From Cryptomeria japonica (taxonomy: Eukaryota; Streptophyta; Pinopsida; Cupressales; Cupressaceae), in the NCBI RefSeq assembly GCF_030272615.1, contig NC_081405.1, positions 317,517,541-317,581,540 of the forward strand: DNA of 64,000 bases. Direction: 5' to 3'. A program made the position numbers and the translations under genes. The notes under the pieces are model-generated. The model searched no databases, was not told where the DNA came from, and saw only the letters and a program-made list of their open reading frames with translations. How positions within the stretch are numbered: the stretch's first letter is position 1; each line of letters opens with the position of its first letter. Shown here in pieces: positions 12,520-24,583 of this stretch.

Positions 12520-13620
12520 AACCATTCTTCTTCACAACAAACCTATTAAAATGAACAATGCAAAAGGTGAACAAATTAATACATTCTAAATTAATCCTCC
12601 TCTTGATTGTTTTACTGTTTTGATTAAATCTATATAGAAATCTTATTGACAAAAAACTTGCTAAAATAAAGACAATAAAACAGATTTGATTGTTTCCATT
12701 AAATTTTTCTTTTTTTCATTTTTTTGATTAAACCTATATAGAATTCTTATCAACAACAAACTTACTAAAATGAATAATATGTAAAACATAAAAAAAATTA
12801 GTAGATTTTAGAATTAATCCTCATTTAATTATTTTAATGTGTCCATTAGACCAATATAGAATTCTTATCCACAATAAACCTTCTAGATGAACACAATGTA
12901 AAATGTAAAGAAATTAATACATTCTAAAATTAATATGAATGTGTTCAACAAAAGAAAATACTAATTTTAAAGGTAATTGAACATTAATAAATTTAGTAAC
13001 AAACCATAGAAGAAAGGTAAGTGAACAACATTCAATTAGGATTAGAATTTAATTAGGGTTAGACTTAAAGTTCATATTCAATTAGGGTTATAGTTAGTGT
13101 AATAAATAGAATTATGGGTAGGGTTATATTATGCTTAGAGATAAAATGAAAATTAGGGTTAGGGTTAGAATTAAAATTAGAGTTAGGGTTAGAATTAAAA
13201 TTAGAGATAGGGTTAAGGATTAAATAATGGTTAAAGTGGGGGTTATAGTTCAATTAGTGTTCAATTTGTTTAGAGTTAATTTGGGGTGCAATTACGATTA
13301 GGGTTAAAAATTCATCTAAAATTTGCTTTGGAAAAACTCTGAATCTCTAAAAACTCTTGAAATCCTCATTCTATTTTTCCCTATGTTTTACTTGGTTTGA
13401 TAATTTCTGGAAACTTGGTTTGATTAAATCTATACAAAAATCTATCAACAATAAACCTACTTAAATAAACACAAAAAAACATAAGATGAAATTACTACAT
13501 TACAAGATTACTTCTTATTTTGAGTTTTTCATTGTTTGGATTAAACCTATATAAAATTCTTATCAACAATTAACTTACTAAAATGAGAATAATGTACAAA
13601 ATTAATATGGATATGTTAAA
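12520..13620. repeat. Imperfect ~110-130 bp tandem repeats
   Basis: A unit containing ATTAAACCTATATAGAATTC, then TTATCAACAATAAACCTACT, AAAATGAACACAATGTAAAA and ACATTCTAAAATTAATCC recurs with mismatches at about 12525, 12630, 12726, 12845, 13425 and 13535. The array is interrupted by the TTAGGG-like tract at 13026-13320. Confidence 0.65.
13026..13320. repeat. Degenerate telomere-like TTAGGG tract
   Basis: Many copies of TTAGGG or GGGTTA are spaced by ATTAAAATTAGA-type linkers; about 13147-13215 has a ~24-bp period (GTTAGGGTTAGAATTAAAAT...). The hexamer form differs from the usual plant TTTAGGG. The apparent Asn-rich minus-strand frame here is only a translation of the repeat. Confidence 0.7.
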
Positions 13621-13845
13621 CAAAGGAAAATCTCAATTTGAAGAATAATAAAACTTTATTTTAAAAAAATTGTAAAAAATATATTTGGAAACTTAAAACA
13701 AGATCTAACAAATCACTAGTTTACATCATCTTCAAATTCTTAATGGTTTAAAAGTTAAAGGTGTTGGAAAGCGAAGGTGTTTTTCAAAATGTTCATCTAA
13801 GTGTCAAAGTTGGTCAAAAAGTGGGAACCAGTATTGTGAGTTCAG

Positions 13846-15060
13846 CCAACATTTATTCTCTCCAATATCCTATTCAATGTTTTCTTATAACATCTATATT
13901 CTTTACTCTTAGTAGAATAACCCAAAAATATTCCTTCATCACTTCTAATGTAGTATTTACCTCCAAAAATTTTGAAATATCTAACAGTAGGGGTATGACC
14001 AAATCATAATTCATAAGGAGTCTTATTGGTATCACCTTTTATGTGTACTCTGTTGAAAGTGTATACAGTGATATCGACAACTTCTCTGCAATAGATATCA
14101 AACAATTTAGCTTTAGTCATCATTTTCCTTGCTGCATCCAATATGGTTCTAATTTTCCTTTCCACCAATCCATTTTGTTGTGGAGTTCTAGGTGTAGAAA
14201 GTTATCTTCTGATTCCATTCTTCACACAATAAATTGTTGAGTTCATCGGATGTAAACTCACCTCCTTGATCTGTTCTTAAGCATTTTATCTTCAATCTTG
14301 TCTCAGTCTCAAGCATAGCTTTGAAGATTCTAAATTTCTCAAGAGCTTCTGATTTTTCTTTTAAAAATGCAACCCACATCATTCTAGAGTAGTCATCGAT
14401 CAGTAACATAAAATATCTATCACCTTGAAAACTTTTTAGTTCTTGTCAATCCACATAGATTAGTATGAATAAGATCAAGAATTTCATTAGATTTATCATG
14501 TATCCTTCTAAAAGAAGTTCTGACTTGCTTACCCATTTGACATTTTCTACATACCAGATTATAAGGCTTGACAATCTTGGGCAAATCTCTGATAGCCTGT
14601 GTTGAATTGATCTTCACTATGGAATCAAAATTTACATGACACATCCTCTTATGTCATAACCAACATTTATCAATCTGAGAAATCAAACAAGCTTTCCCAC
14701 CAAAGTTCAAATGAAGAATGTTTACATTGGTCTGGGTTCTTGAAGCAATTTCCAATCCAGATCTATTGATGATCTTGCATTTTCCATCCTTGAATTGCAA
14801 ATGAAATCCTCTATCCACAATCTGACCTACACTTAAGAGATTATGCTTCAAGCCTTCAACATAATAAACATTATCAGTGTTAGTCTTACCGTCCAATGAT
14901 ATTGTTCCTTTCCCTTTGATCCTACATGCCTTGTTGTCTCCAAATCTAAATAGTCCGCAATCAAATTCTTGTATACTTGATAGAAATTTTCTCTTGTCAC
15001 CAATCATGTGATGTGAGCATCCACTATGTATAACCCATTCATCCTTTTCTTCGATTTTAG
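13846..15060 (-). pseudogene. Element C pol: protease and integrase, broken
   Basis: Reading on the minus strand, the protease region (15040-14654) contains HHMIGDKRKF and YYVEGLKHNLLSVGQ. The active site reads H-S-G instead of D-S-G, so the catalytic Asp is lost. It is followed by the HHCC region (MCHVNFDSIVKI...CRKCQMGKQ, 14644-14420), the integrase core (LLIDDYSRMMWVAFLKEKSE and CLRTDQGGEFTSDE, 14409-14188) and a decayed tail with PTVRYFKIFGGKY and DEGIFLGYST to about 13846. Confidence 0.87.
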
Positions 15061-16155
15061 AAGCTAAAGCCTTCTTTTTAGTATGATTTGCTTAAATGAA
15101 AGGTTTCGAAGAATTATCCTTGATAGCAATAAAAACCCAATCTTTACATGAGCTTCCATTGTCAGTTCCACTTATAGGTTCATCATTGTCATTAGTAATA
15201 CCCAAATCATCATCACCAGAACAATAGCATGATCTATCCTTATTCCTTCTAAATCTAGATCTATTCAGATATTCCAGATTAGGCTTATAATTCTTCACAA
15301 ATATTTCATGATTCCTAGCAGCTCTTCCAGGACATTTAGAAGCAAATGACCAATCTTATTGCATGAAAAACATTTAAAGGGAACTTTTCCTTCATACATA
15401 CTTCCAATCGGTCCTTTAGGAATTCTTCTAGCAATCAGGACTTCCAACTCTTCAAGTTCTTTATCTTCCCTTTCAATGTCCTCCAAATCTTTAACATATA
15501 ATTCCTTCCAATCTATCTTTTTCTTACCGGAGGTAGATGCTTTAAATGCAGTTTCAATTTTAGTAGCACTTTTATCTCCAAGTTCCTCAAGTTCAAAAGT
15601 AGTCAATTTCCCAAGTAGTCTATCTCTGGTAACAAGGGTACTTGACATTGTCCAGAGTTCATTGATTGCAGTAGCCATCATCTTATAAGTCGGAGGTAGA
15701 ACTCTCAAAACCTTTGACACAATCTCATTCTCACTAAGTGATCCTCTGCAACATTTGATTCCCATAACAATCTCATTTGTAATCTATCCATGAAAGAACT
15801 TATCTTCTCATCTTCTTCCATCTTCAAAGTTTCATTTCCTACCCAGAAACCTTCAAGTTTTTTAATCTTTACTGCTTGATCGCCTTCATATAGTGTTTCA
15901 AGATTTGTCTAGATTACCTTTGCATTCTCTAACTCTATTACATTTAATATATATACTCATCAAATAGGGTTATTAACAATGTTGTTTTTGCTTAAACATC
16001 ATTTTCAGCTCTCTTATGTTCATCACGAGGTGCCAATGTTCTAGAATTAGGATCATGAGGTATATACCCTTTCTCCATATTTTATACTTTGTATAATCAA
16101 ATCTAGGACTCTCCTTCCAGTAGGGGTTGAATGTTGAACTAGATGCAGTTGCCAT
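15061..16155 (-). pseudogene. Element C gag, broken
   Basis: The start ATG at 16155 gives MATASSSTFNPYWKESPRFD, a copia Gag N-terminus, 42 bp inside the PBS. The middle piece (15765-15295) has the Gag block PTYKMMATAINELWT and a zinc knuckle CFSCNKIGH that is broken by a frame shift near 15345. The acidic tail continues at 15298-15092 in another frame. Confidence 0.85.
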
Positions 16156-16197
16156 TAGATCTCCTCAAGTGGTTAAGCTTATGCAGACTGGACCAAT

Positions 16198-16209
16198 GCT
16201 CTAATACCA
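16198..16209 (-). other. Element C primer-binding site (tRNA-Met)
   Basis: On the minus strand TGGTATTAGAGC follows the LTR end by two bases. One base differs from the perfect tRNA-iMet complement. Confidence 0.85.
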
Positions 16210-16211
16210 AT

Positions 16212-17407
16212 TGTTAGACAGATCTGATACTGAGAGTAAACTTAGGGGGGGGTGAATCAGTTTACTATCAGAAATAAGAACTATTGCATATCAAAAACCT
16301 TATAACTGGAGCACAAAGAAACCAACACAATGAAGGAAAAAAAATGAAAGCATAGTACACACAAAACCAATATTTTTGATGTGGAAAACTTGGTAAAGGG
16401 AAAAACCATGGTGAGAAACCTTACCCACAATCAGATAATACTTCTGCAACAATATGTTAAATAATTACAATGGGGATTGCACTTGCAATCAGGCCAACTA
16501 CCTAGAGCACACTACTAATCACAAAAGAGAAGTCTCACTAACATACAAAAAATTGGACTACAATTTGAAAATAATGAACTATGAAAGTAGCATCTCCTAA
16601 TTCTTGATAAAATTTCGGTTAAGCACAAATGTTTGCCTTGCAATACTAAAAACCTTCTACCGAATGATATATCACTTCTTCACACATAAACCTTCCTCTG
16701 ATAATGAAACATAACCATCGATCCCGTTCCTCTTATCTATATCAAAAATACATGAATAAGTCACCTATAAATATAGATCATCAACCTTATGATAAGGTCA
16801 GCTAAACCCTAAACCCAAAAATGCATAATAACAAAACTTACAATACACGATATCACCAGACCAATATTATGATTTGCATTACATAGCATGGACCTAATTC
16901 AAATATCCAAATAATTATATCCTCTAAAAATTTTGTTAAGACCAAAATCCATCAAGTTTCACCAACAGGTAGAAACCCTTAGTGAAGTAACATAGAAAGT
17001 TTGACCAGATCCAAATAGGACCACCATAACAACACGCTAGTGAATGCAAAGTTACCAAACACTCAGAATATGATCTAGAAGAACCTTTAACATGATAAAA
17101 ACATCAAATATCACTTACTAGTAAAGCTAATCGGTACCGGGAAATACCAACCCTGAACATAAGTGATAGTTACTAAAGCACCAAAACATGAACCAATAGA
17201 AAATGAAAAGCATATAACCATCCAGAATAAGCCTCCAAAACCACATCCAAGGATCTGATCATACCAGATAAAAATCGAAGCCAAAACCAAGATAAACACC
17301 AAGACAAACCGAGATAGGTCCAATCGGGATATCAAGACCATATCCAACCAGGATACATTGTTGACATCATTTGCCAACACTTAGCCAAATCCAACATATT
17401 GCCAACA
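16212..17407 (-). repeat. Element C 5' LTR (1196 bp)
   Basis: On the plus strand it runs from TGTTAGACAG (16212) to TTGCCAACA (17407). It is bounded by the PBS on the left and TATAG on the right. It has an 8-base G-run at about 16243-16250, next to GTGAATCAG. Confidence 0.9.
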
Positions 17408-17412
17408 TATAG
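17408..17412. other. Target-site duplication of element C, right copy
   Basis: TATAG matches 7301-7305 exactly. The interrupted RT of element B continues from here. Confidence 0.88.
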
Positions 17413-17454
17413 AACAAACAAAAGGATTCAATCTATCAAACACTCTAGATATGG
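17411..17454 (+). pseudogene. Element B RT, 44-bp fragment between two insertions
   Basis: Read from 17411 this gives EQTKGFNLSNTLDM, the segment that normally follows the EVYIEQ block of copia RT. It fills the gap between the element B part ending at 7305 and the part restarting at 19026. That links the three pieces as one disrupted gene. Confidence 0.85.
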
Positions 17455-19025
17455 TGTTGTTAAACACAAAATACCACTCAGAGGGGGTTGAATCAGTGGT
17501 TCCTAAGTTTTTCCTCTTCTGATCTAACTTGAGAAGATCAGTTATTTACTTAACCACTTAAACAGTCAAACCGGTAATATAAGAAAGAAAGCCAAAGAGA
17601 TCATACACACACAAGTAACTCACAACACCAGATTTATGAGGAAAACCCAATATGGGAAAAACCTTGGTGAGAAAATCTGATGAAAAGTATTGCTCCAATC
17701 CAGCCTCACAGGTAAAACACAGACTTACAAAATTTTGATCACCAACTCAAGGAGCACCAACCCTTGCACTTTTAGGGCACCAACCCAAGGAGCACCAACC
17801 CCTGCACCAAGCTTCAACTTGGTGATGTATATTGAAATCCTATTTGAATACAATTAAGGCTTCTTGTTGCAAATGAATTCTACAACTCTTGAATCAAATA
17901 ACTCTCTGCCAGTTGACAGTATTTTCTCCTCGACTGAAACTCACATTGTCGGTTGTGAGATTGTTGTCTCTGTTTCTTGACCTTTGTTATCTTTCTCCCC
18001 CTCTCAAACAGTCTCTCAACACACTATGCCACACTAGGATGTTGCCTGCTCTGCCACACCTTACCAATTGGGCTTAACTACAAGACTATGGTATTACCAG
18101 TAGAATCCTCTCACCGGTTTGCTTGCTCACACACACTTCAACTTTCTCAAAACTCCTTCTGAAGTTTTCTCCTTTCTCACTCTCACTTCTCTTCTCTACT
18201 CAATCTTCATAGCATCAATTACATTTCCATTTGGAGCTCTCATCTCTTATCTAGTGATTTCTCGCTAGAATGAAATTCAAAAACTTGAGCAGATAGGGTT
18301 TCCTCTTTTCGACATAATCTTAATGAGATCCAATCCTACCTATCTCGGATTGATCACCTATCCTCAAAGCACGCACCTGCACACAATTTCCATTATCCAA
18401 TGCATATTTTTTGAAAATGGCAATCTCGAATTAGATCTTCTGCCATGAAATCAGTCAACACATAAAGCACTTTAGAAGTTTTCTTTTCAAGGACTTCCTG
18501 AATCAGATTTCCCTTGCATAGATTTAGGCTCCAACTAGTCTCTGATCTTCCTTTGTCATTCCTTCTTCCTCAAGCCACAATCATTAAGATACAATCTTGT
18601 GATTTGTGGCTCCTCGATTAAAGGTGATTATCTATTTCATCAACCCTATCGATGAGGCTTCACCAACCACAACATGTTTGCCACCTCTACTTCACATGAC
18701 GTCACAACGATCAAGACATGGCCCACCAACACACAGTCAATCTAACAAACACATACAGGTATATCCCTTTACCAATAGAGTTTTATTCTTTTGTTAATTG
18801 GTAGAGCATCCTGTACCGGTTGCACATCTTCACCTCCGGTGGTGTGATACAACTTTAACATTTTGTCTCTTCATCATAAACAAGCAACCATCCTTTAGGT
18901 TAGTTTATGTATCCTTCAGACCGGTTTCTACTTTATCGGTAGACCTTCATTCTTTATGCTTACCTTTTGTGGATCTCCATCATGTCGGTTGACATCAATG
19001 ACAACTTAGTACCAAAATACCAACA
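17455..19025 (-). repeat. Solo LTR S1 inserted in element B RT (~1.57 kb)
   Basis: The block runs from TGTTGTTAAACAC to ATACCAACA on the plus strand. It has no PBS, polypurine tract or coding sequence next to it, and ATGGT lies on both sides (17451-17455 and 19026-19030). It shares the copia LTR hallmarks: GAGGGGGTTGAATCAG near the left end and TTGACATCAATGACAA at about 18988-19003. Near 17740-17825 it has a short local repeat built on GGAGCACCAACCC. It is most simply a solo LTR left by recombination. Confidence 0.8.
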
Positions 19026-20170
19026 ATGGTGTGCAAATTGAAGAAGACATTGTATGGATTGAAGCAAGCTTCTAGAGCTTGGTATGCAAGGGTTGACAAG
19101 TATTTGTTGAGGTAGGGATTTCAAAAAGGTACTACTTATAGTAATCTCTATTTTAAGGTTGAGGAAAATGATATCTCGACTATAGTTTTTTATGTGGATG
19201 ACGTAACCATTGGAGGAAATGTTGGTATGTATACGAATTTTTCTGATGAGATGCAAGAAGTGTTCAAAATGTCTATGATTGGGGACATGAATTTATTTCT
19301 TAGTTTGTAATTTAGTTAGAAGGATGATGGTCATTTATTTCACAATATAAGTGTGTTAAAGAAATGTTGAAGAAGTTTGCAATGGAAAATCCTAAACCTA
19401 TTTGTACTCCTATATGACTAATCATTATAAGTCAAGTAAAGATGTTAAATATCCAAAGACTGATGGGAACAAATATGTAATTAGTGATGGATGATTACTA
19501 TATCTAAATATTACCATGCTAGATATCATGCATGATATTTGTCTTGTGGCTAGATTCTAGCAAGATCCCACAGAAACACATGTTGTTGAGAAAAGAATTA
19601 TTAGATACTTAAATGGAATGGAAGACTATGGTCTATGGTATCCCAGAAGATTTAATTTCACTCTTATTTCCTATACTGATGCAAATTGGGTTGGTTGTGT
19701 GGATGATTGGAAAAGTACAAGTGGGGGTACATTTTTTCTTGGAACATGGTTGGTTTCTTAGTCAAGTAAGAAACAGGATTTGGTATCTGTATCTCCTACT
19801 GAAGCTGAATATATTTTGTTGTTATTTGCTACAAATAGGTATTATGGATGAAACAAACTCTAAAGGACATTTGAATAATGTTTGATGAACCCATTTCTAT
19901 CTTTTGTGACAATACCAATACAATAAATATTTCTAAGAATGTGGTATTACATTAAAAAATGAAACACATTTCAATCTAGTATCACTTCTTGAGAGATAAG
20001 GTATTGGAGAATGAGGCAAAACTTGATTATGAACCTACAAAATAATATATTGTCAATATCTTTACTAATGTGCTTGGTAAGGATATTTTTTAATATCTCT
20101 GGGAGAAATTGGGGGTTATTTCCCATCCTTTTTCTAAACTAAATGCATACGGTGGGGTATCATTCAAGTG
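19026..20170 (+). pseudogene. Element B pol part 3: RT end and RNase H, broken
   Basis: The RT resumes with VCKLKKTLYGLKQASRAWYA and has an intact YVDD at 19191-19202. The RNase H part follows with YTDANWVGCVDDWKST, the ETEYI-like region and FTNVLGKDIF near the end. Stops include TAA 19308-19310, TAG 19558-19560 and TAG 19836-19838. All three are at glutamine codons that are also stops in other copies of this window. Confidence 0.87.
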
Positions 20171-20382
20171 AGCATCATGAATATTATTATTCTAGATTAA
20201 TTATTCGAGGCTATCTCTAATGGGAGCTAAGTGTGGTTGTGAGTTTTGAGAATTTGAATAGAACAAGCTAACATTTTTGACTCGGACCCTTTTTCCTTGA
20301 TGGAAAAGGAGGAGAGAATGAGAAGTTGGCAAACAAAATGAGAAGATGTGAGTAAAAAATTAATTGGCAAAGGGGGAGAATA
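20171..20382 (+). other. Element B 3' untranslated region and polypurine tract
   Basis: Non-coding sequence ends with GGCAAAGGGGGAGAATA (20366-20382). A 3' LTR should follow, but the next sequence does not resemble 3282 onward, so the 3' LTR of B appears to be lost. Confidence 0.65.
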
Positions 20383-21505
20383 CTATATTAAAAAGCATTG
20401 ATAATTTTTCTGGGTAAAAGAACAATGTTGTGTAACACTTTTATAAAGGCACCAACCAACCGAACTAAAACTATTTAATTTAGACCGCAGAAAAGTGACA
20501 TTTCTAAATTGAATTTTCAAATGATGTAAACTAACCAAATTTAGAAATATTAATAAAAATTATGTTTGTTATTTTAAAAAAAATTTAGGAAAAAGATTGA
20601 TATTTTTTTTATAATTTCGAAGGCAGATTTTTCATTGCTGAAAAATACTGAAAAATCAGGGGTTCTAGTCGGCGCCACACAAGAAAAATGAAAAAGGACT
20701 TATTTTTTCCTAATTTTTTTTCCAAGAAGAGAACATATATATGCAGTGTTAAATAAATTAAAATTAAAATTTTGATGTATATTTTTCTCATTATAATATT
20801 TTGAAGTCCAACATAAATAAATTTGATAGTTTTTGGTTGGCAACACCTCTTGACTAGTAAATTTATCATTAACCAAAAAAAAAATAATGTTTTTCGAGAA
20901 GATTCTCTCACCTAGTGAAAAATAATTTTTTTAATTTTTTTTAATTTTATTCAATATTTATTTTTTAATTTTGAATTAGCCTCTTTTTTTAATTTAAAAG
21001 GCTCCTCACAATGTTTAATTAATAAAAATTGGGACGATTAGTTTCAAACTTTATAGGTAATCTATCAAGACATATTCTCTTTAGTTGACATGAGGAAAAG
21101 TCAAGGATTTTTTTAAGAGAATGTTGCTGACCAAAAAATAGGCTATAGACATTGGTCCAAAGAGATAAAGGTGTAATCTAGCAATAGTAATTCACAAATA
21201 AGTTAAAAGTCTATTATCAAAGGGTTGGAATCCTAAAGGGAGATATAGGTAGAAGGTGGAATTGCTAGTCACCAGGTGACTAGGATAAGGAAGCCAAGAC
21301 TAAGGCAATTGATAAAAGACATACTTAATAAAGGAGATATAAGATATATTGAGTTATTAATATAAAAAGTCTACCTTACTACTCTAATACTATGTGATAT
21401 TTCTTTTCAATGAAGTAGTTAGATCAGACTTGAAATTCTTGTAATTGATCACCTCAATAGAAATGTCTATGGGGTTTTAGCTTCAACTGGCATAAATCCT
21501 TTCAG

Positions 21506-21582
21506 AATAGGACTCTCTCTCTCTCATCTTCCCCACCCTTCCCATTTCTCCACCACCTCTCTCCCCCTCTCTCTCTCTCAAA
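21506..21582. repeat. Pyrimidine-rich CT tract
   Basis: Runs of CTCTCTCTC flank a C/T-only middle part. This is a simple-sequence tract with no associated gene. Confidence 0.75.
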
Positions 21583-23772
21583 AACATATAAGTTTCATAA
21601 CACTTAGGTAGATTCCAAAGTGATAACACTAAAGTTTAGAGACCAAAGGTGCATACAAATTAAGTTTCCTTAACCTATATGCATTTTTTTTCCTTGAAGT
21701 GGTTCTTTCGTCTTTGCTGCCAACGAGCAATGACTATAATGTTAAAAACCTATACATGGTTTTTAACGTAAAAAATGCGTATGGATATTTTACACTATAG
21801 GCATTGTATTTTAGGGAACACAAACACATATATTTTAAGGGAATGTAACCTGTATGAATTTTATTTAGTTAAAGACGTAATGTCCCTTGCGAGGAACCTC
21901 AAGGAACAAGATAAGCATACATACAACAATAGATAAATACAATATTTTTTTTAAGAAACATTTAATGACAAGTATTGATTAGGATTTACAATGCATCAAT
22001 TTCTAAGATATTCCTCAACTTCATATACAATTCAAATTGCATGAAACATAAAAGAATATTCATAAACATTCATACATATTAAATTTCAACTATTTGAACG
22101 CATTGCATATGATTAACCTATCTAAACCATGTTAAGCTAATCATCAACTCAAATATAAGATAACTCATAAATACATAACAGTTTGTCAATATCAACACCG
22201 CATAATCTAAGACCACCAAACATAAATTAACATTAGATTACATTATCCAATTATATCAAGGTTCCTCCTTAACAGAGTGATACAACTACAATTGTATGAT
22301 AGAAAAAGAAACATCATCATAAATACATCTCAACATCAACACAGGAAACATAAATAAGATGCACCAACTAGAGAAGACCACAACCATGCTCTAGAAGAAA
22401 ACTGACTTCCAAAGGTAGGTCACGACCACTCAACCATGTGGAACCCGAAGGTCCACCCCATCATGTTAGGGAGATAGAAACTAGGTCCTAATAGACATAC
22501 TAAGGTCAGCAAGATTCATCCATCCCAAGGAAAGTCAAATACTATGATCAAGGTCTACTGTCAGAGGCTCATTGCCCCAATGCTCCAAGAAAGGTGCTAG
22601 GACACATTACAAAAGGAGTGTCATTAGATGGTACCTCCCAAGGTACACATGTGCCATTGACAACCTTTCATGAGGATAAGGCATTCAACTATGCTGGTTA
22701 CAAACATCTCATGGATGAACATGCAATGCCAACTCTAAATATCCTATGGATGGAGAAGCAATGTGAGCTCCATACGTCTCCAAGAAAAACAAGCAATTCC
22801 AACTCCATATGTCACAAAGATAGACAAGAAAAGCCACACTTATTCAAATATGTATAGATTCTTACCAAGCTCACCTCCTATCAAAAATTCCATGTGACCA
22901 TTCAAAAGGTTAATGTTTTCTACAACTCATGAAAAATTGTTAGTTATTAGCTTGTTATAGCATCATTCATCCCTTTTTTAATCCATTCTACTAAAATTCA
23001 TTGAGAAATAACATTCCTTCCAAATTCAAATAAGCTAAGGAGATAGAATCATTGTTTAACCTATTCATTTAATCAAACACAATATTTCATCAAAACCATG
23101 CAGATCTTTCATGAAAATAAAGAATTTTATCATTATAAATCAAATAAGGACACATGAAGGAATGATTTTAAATTTCCTATACTATACATACATTGCACCC
23201 ACATTACCATAGTCAACACATATACTATAACATGATCTATTAATTTAATATTTCATAAGATTTCCTATATTATTCATGCAAAAGATAATTTATCAAACTT
23301 ATTCTTTTAAAATGGAAATCATAGATGCAATACATTAATTTTTATCTTCAAAGCAGGTTTATTGTAACCAACTGCTCTTTAAATTCACGTAAAATTATAT
23401 CCATAATAAGCATTCAATACTTATATTCAATATTGAGTTCACTTCTCAACATTATGGACTCTTATTTAAACAAAGATAAGGAGGAGAGAGAGTGTTACAA
23501 ATCAATCAATAAATGCATGCAAGATCATACATGGTTGATTAAATTTTCTAAACATGTCATATTTATTGTACCTACATGCAAATCCAGTTTTTCGTGAGGT
23601 CTCCTAACACTGCAAATGCAACTAGAGGTCTTAATTCCTTACTAAAAGGTGAGATCTATACAAACAATATTTTTATTACATACAAGATCACATATATCGA
23701 CACTCAATAGTTCTAATCAATATTCATATCAAGATAAGAAAAGAAGAGGAGAGAGAAGATATCATTAAGCTA

Positions 23773-23808
23773 CTATATATGTATATATATATATATATAC
23801 ATATACCT
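23773..23808. repeat. Short TA microsatellite
   Basis: An alternating TATATG/TATATA tract of about 35 bp. Confidence 0.75.
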
Positions 23809-24308
23809 TCCAAGCAAGTTTTTCACATACAGATAAAAATCCAAACTAAGTCAAATTTAAATGTAGCACACAAACACCTCATCTTAATATTCATAAATAA
23901 ATCAATGCATTATTCAAACGTAATAAGCCAGTCCTTAAGAATTTAACATCAGTTAAGGTAATACATACCATTTTCTCTATAATAGGATCATTTATATACC
24001 TAACCAATTTTAGTATTCAAGTAAGTACTAAAAATTACAAGGAAAATCAAGGGCACAGATAATCATATAACAATTACTAACATTAGGAAGGAAAGAACAA
24101 GAGATGAATATACATGATACACAAAATTATGATTTTTCAGAAAGATTAAGAAAAAGAGAGAAAAAAACATATATATATAAAACCTCCAAGGTCCTTATAT
24201 ATTATCCCAAACAAAAATCTAGAAGGGAAAGAACAAGACAAAGTACTATAACACACCCCACAATACTAAGAGAATAACCTTACCTAGAGATCCCAATGTT
24301 TACAACAT

Positions 24309-24583
24309 GGGCTCTGATACCAAGTGTAATGTCCCCTTCTCAGAATGCTTCTTCAAACTATATCGTGTCCAACCATCATAACTATCCATATGCATTAATT
24401 GGAAAATTACTTTTTAACTTCCCATAATAACTGTTACCCATTAAACCTTTAATTATTTGTAATATCAAATTAATTTAACACTTTTAATTAAATAAGTATA
24501 TTTTTTGATTTAACTATTTATGACATAATTCCAAAGTTATAGCATGCAAATATTTATTTATACACACACACATATATATGCAA
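24309..24583 (-). mobile_element. End fragment of a non-coding LTR element E (PBS plus LTR piece)
   Basis: On the minus strand the sequence reads ...GGGGACATTACA, then CTTGGTATCAGAGCCCATG, i.e. an LTR end followed by a tRNA-Met PBS. The next bases (TTGTAAACATTGGGATCTC) match the same place of the LARD at 59340-59360. The LTR would start at 24325 and seems to end at ATATATGCA (24583), where copia F LTR sequence begins. The matching second LTR was not found. Confidence 0.55.

Larger units (their letters stand above)
10720..13845. other. Unassigned ~3.1 kb segment inside element C pol
   Basis: This block separates the C-terminal part of the element C integrase (right) from the RT linker (left). 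It has no homology to copia pol that I can see. It contains short open frames without recognisable domains (for example minus-strand 11455-11661 and plus-strand 11785-12033), AT-rich stretches, an array of ~110-130 bp imperfect repeats and a TTAGGG-like tract. Both edges carry the same ~70-100 bp of host pol sequence (about 10625-10715 and 13845-13935). I cannot assign it to a transposon class. Confidence 0.55.
7306..17407 (-). mobile_element. Complete Ty1/copia element C, inserted in element B
   Basis: On the minus strand the order is 5' LTR (17407-16212), tRNA-Met PBS, gag, protease, integrase, an unexplained insert, RT, RNase H, polypurine tract, 3' LTR (8506-7306). It is flanked by TATAG on both sides. 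The host RT of element B stops at the left edge and resumes at the right edge with a small frame offset. The LTRs differ at many positions by eye, and the coding parts are full of stops, so the insertion is old. The ~10.1 kb length is roughly twice a normal copia, because of the LTRs (~1.2 kb each) and the ~3.1 kb insert. Confidence 0.9.
20383..24308. other. AT-rich region without recognisable genes
   Basis: I see no protein domain. Open frames are short and lack family motifs. The block at 22370-22860 is less AT-rich and may be part of the internal region of the non-coding element E that ends at 24324. A TAATGTCCCTTG sequence at 21885 resembles the E LTR edge over about ten bases only. A stretch at 20660-20690 reads TGGCGCC on the minus strand, a chance PBS-like match. 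Confidence 0.5.

Noticed and set aside
13065-13253. Asn/Pro-rich minus-strand frame
   Set aside because: It is a product of the TTAGGG-like repeat, not a gene.
20660-20690. TGGCGCC on the minus strand as a gypsy-type primer-binding site
   Set aside because: No LTR end, polypurine tract or coding sequence is associated with it.
21884-21900. Second LTR edge of element E (TAATGTCCCTTG)
   Set aside because: Similarity to 24325 ends after about ten bases.
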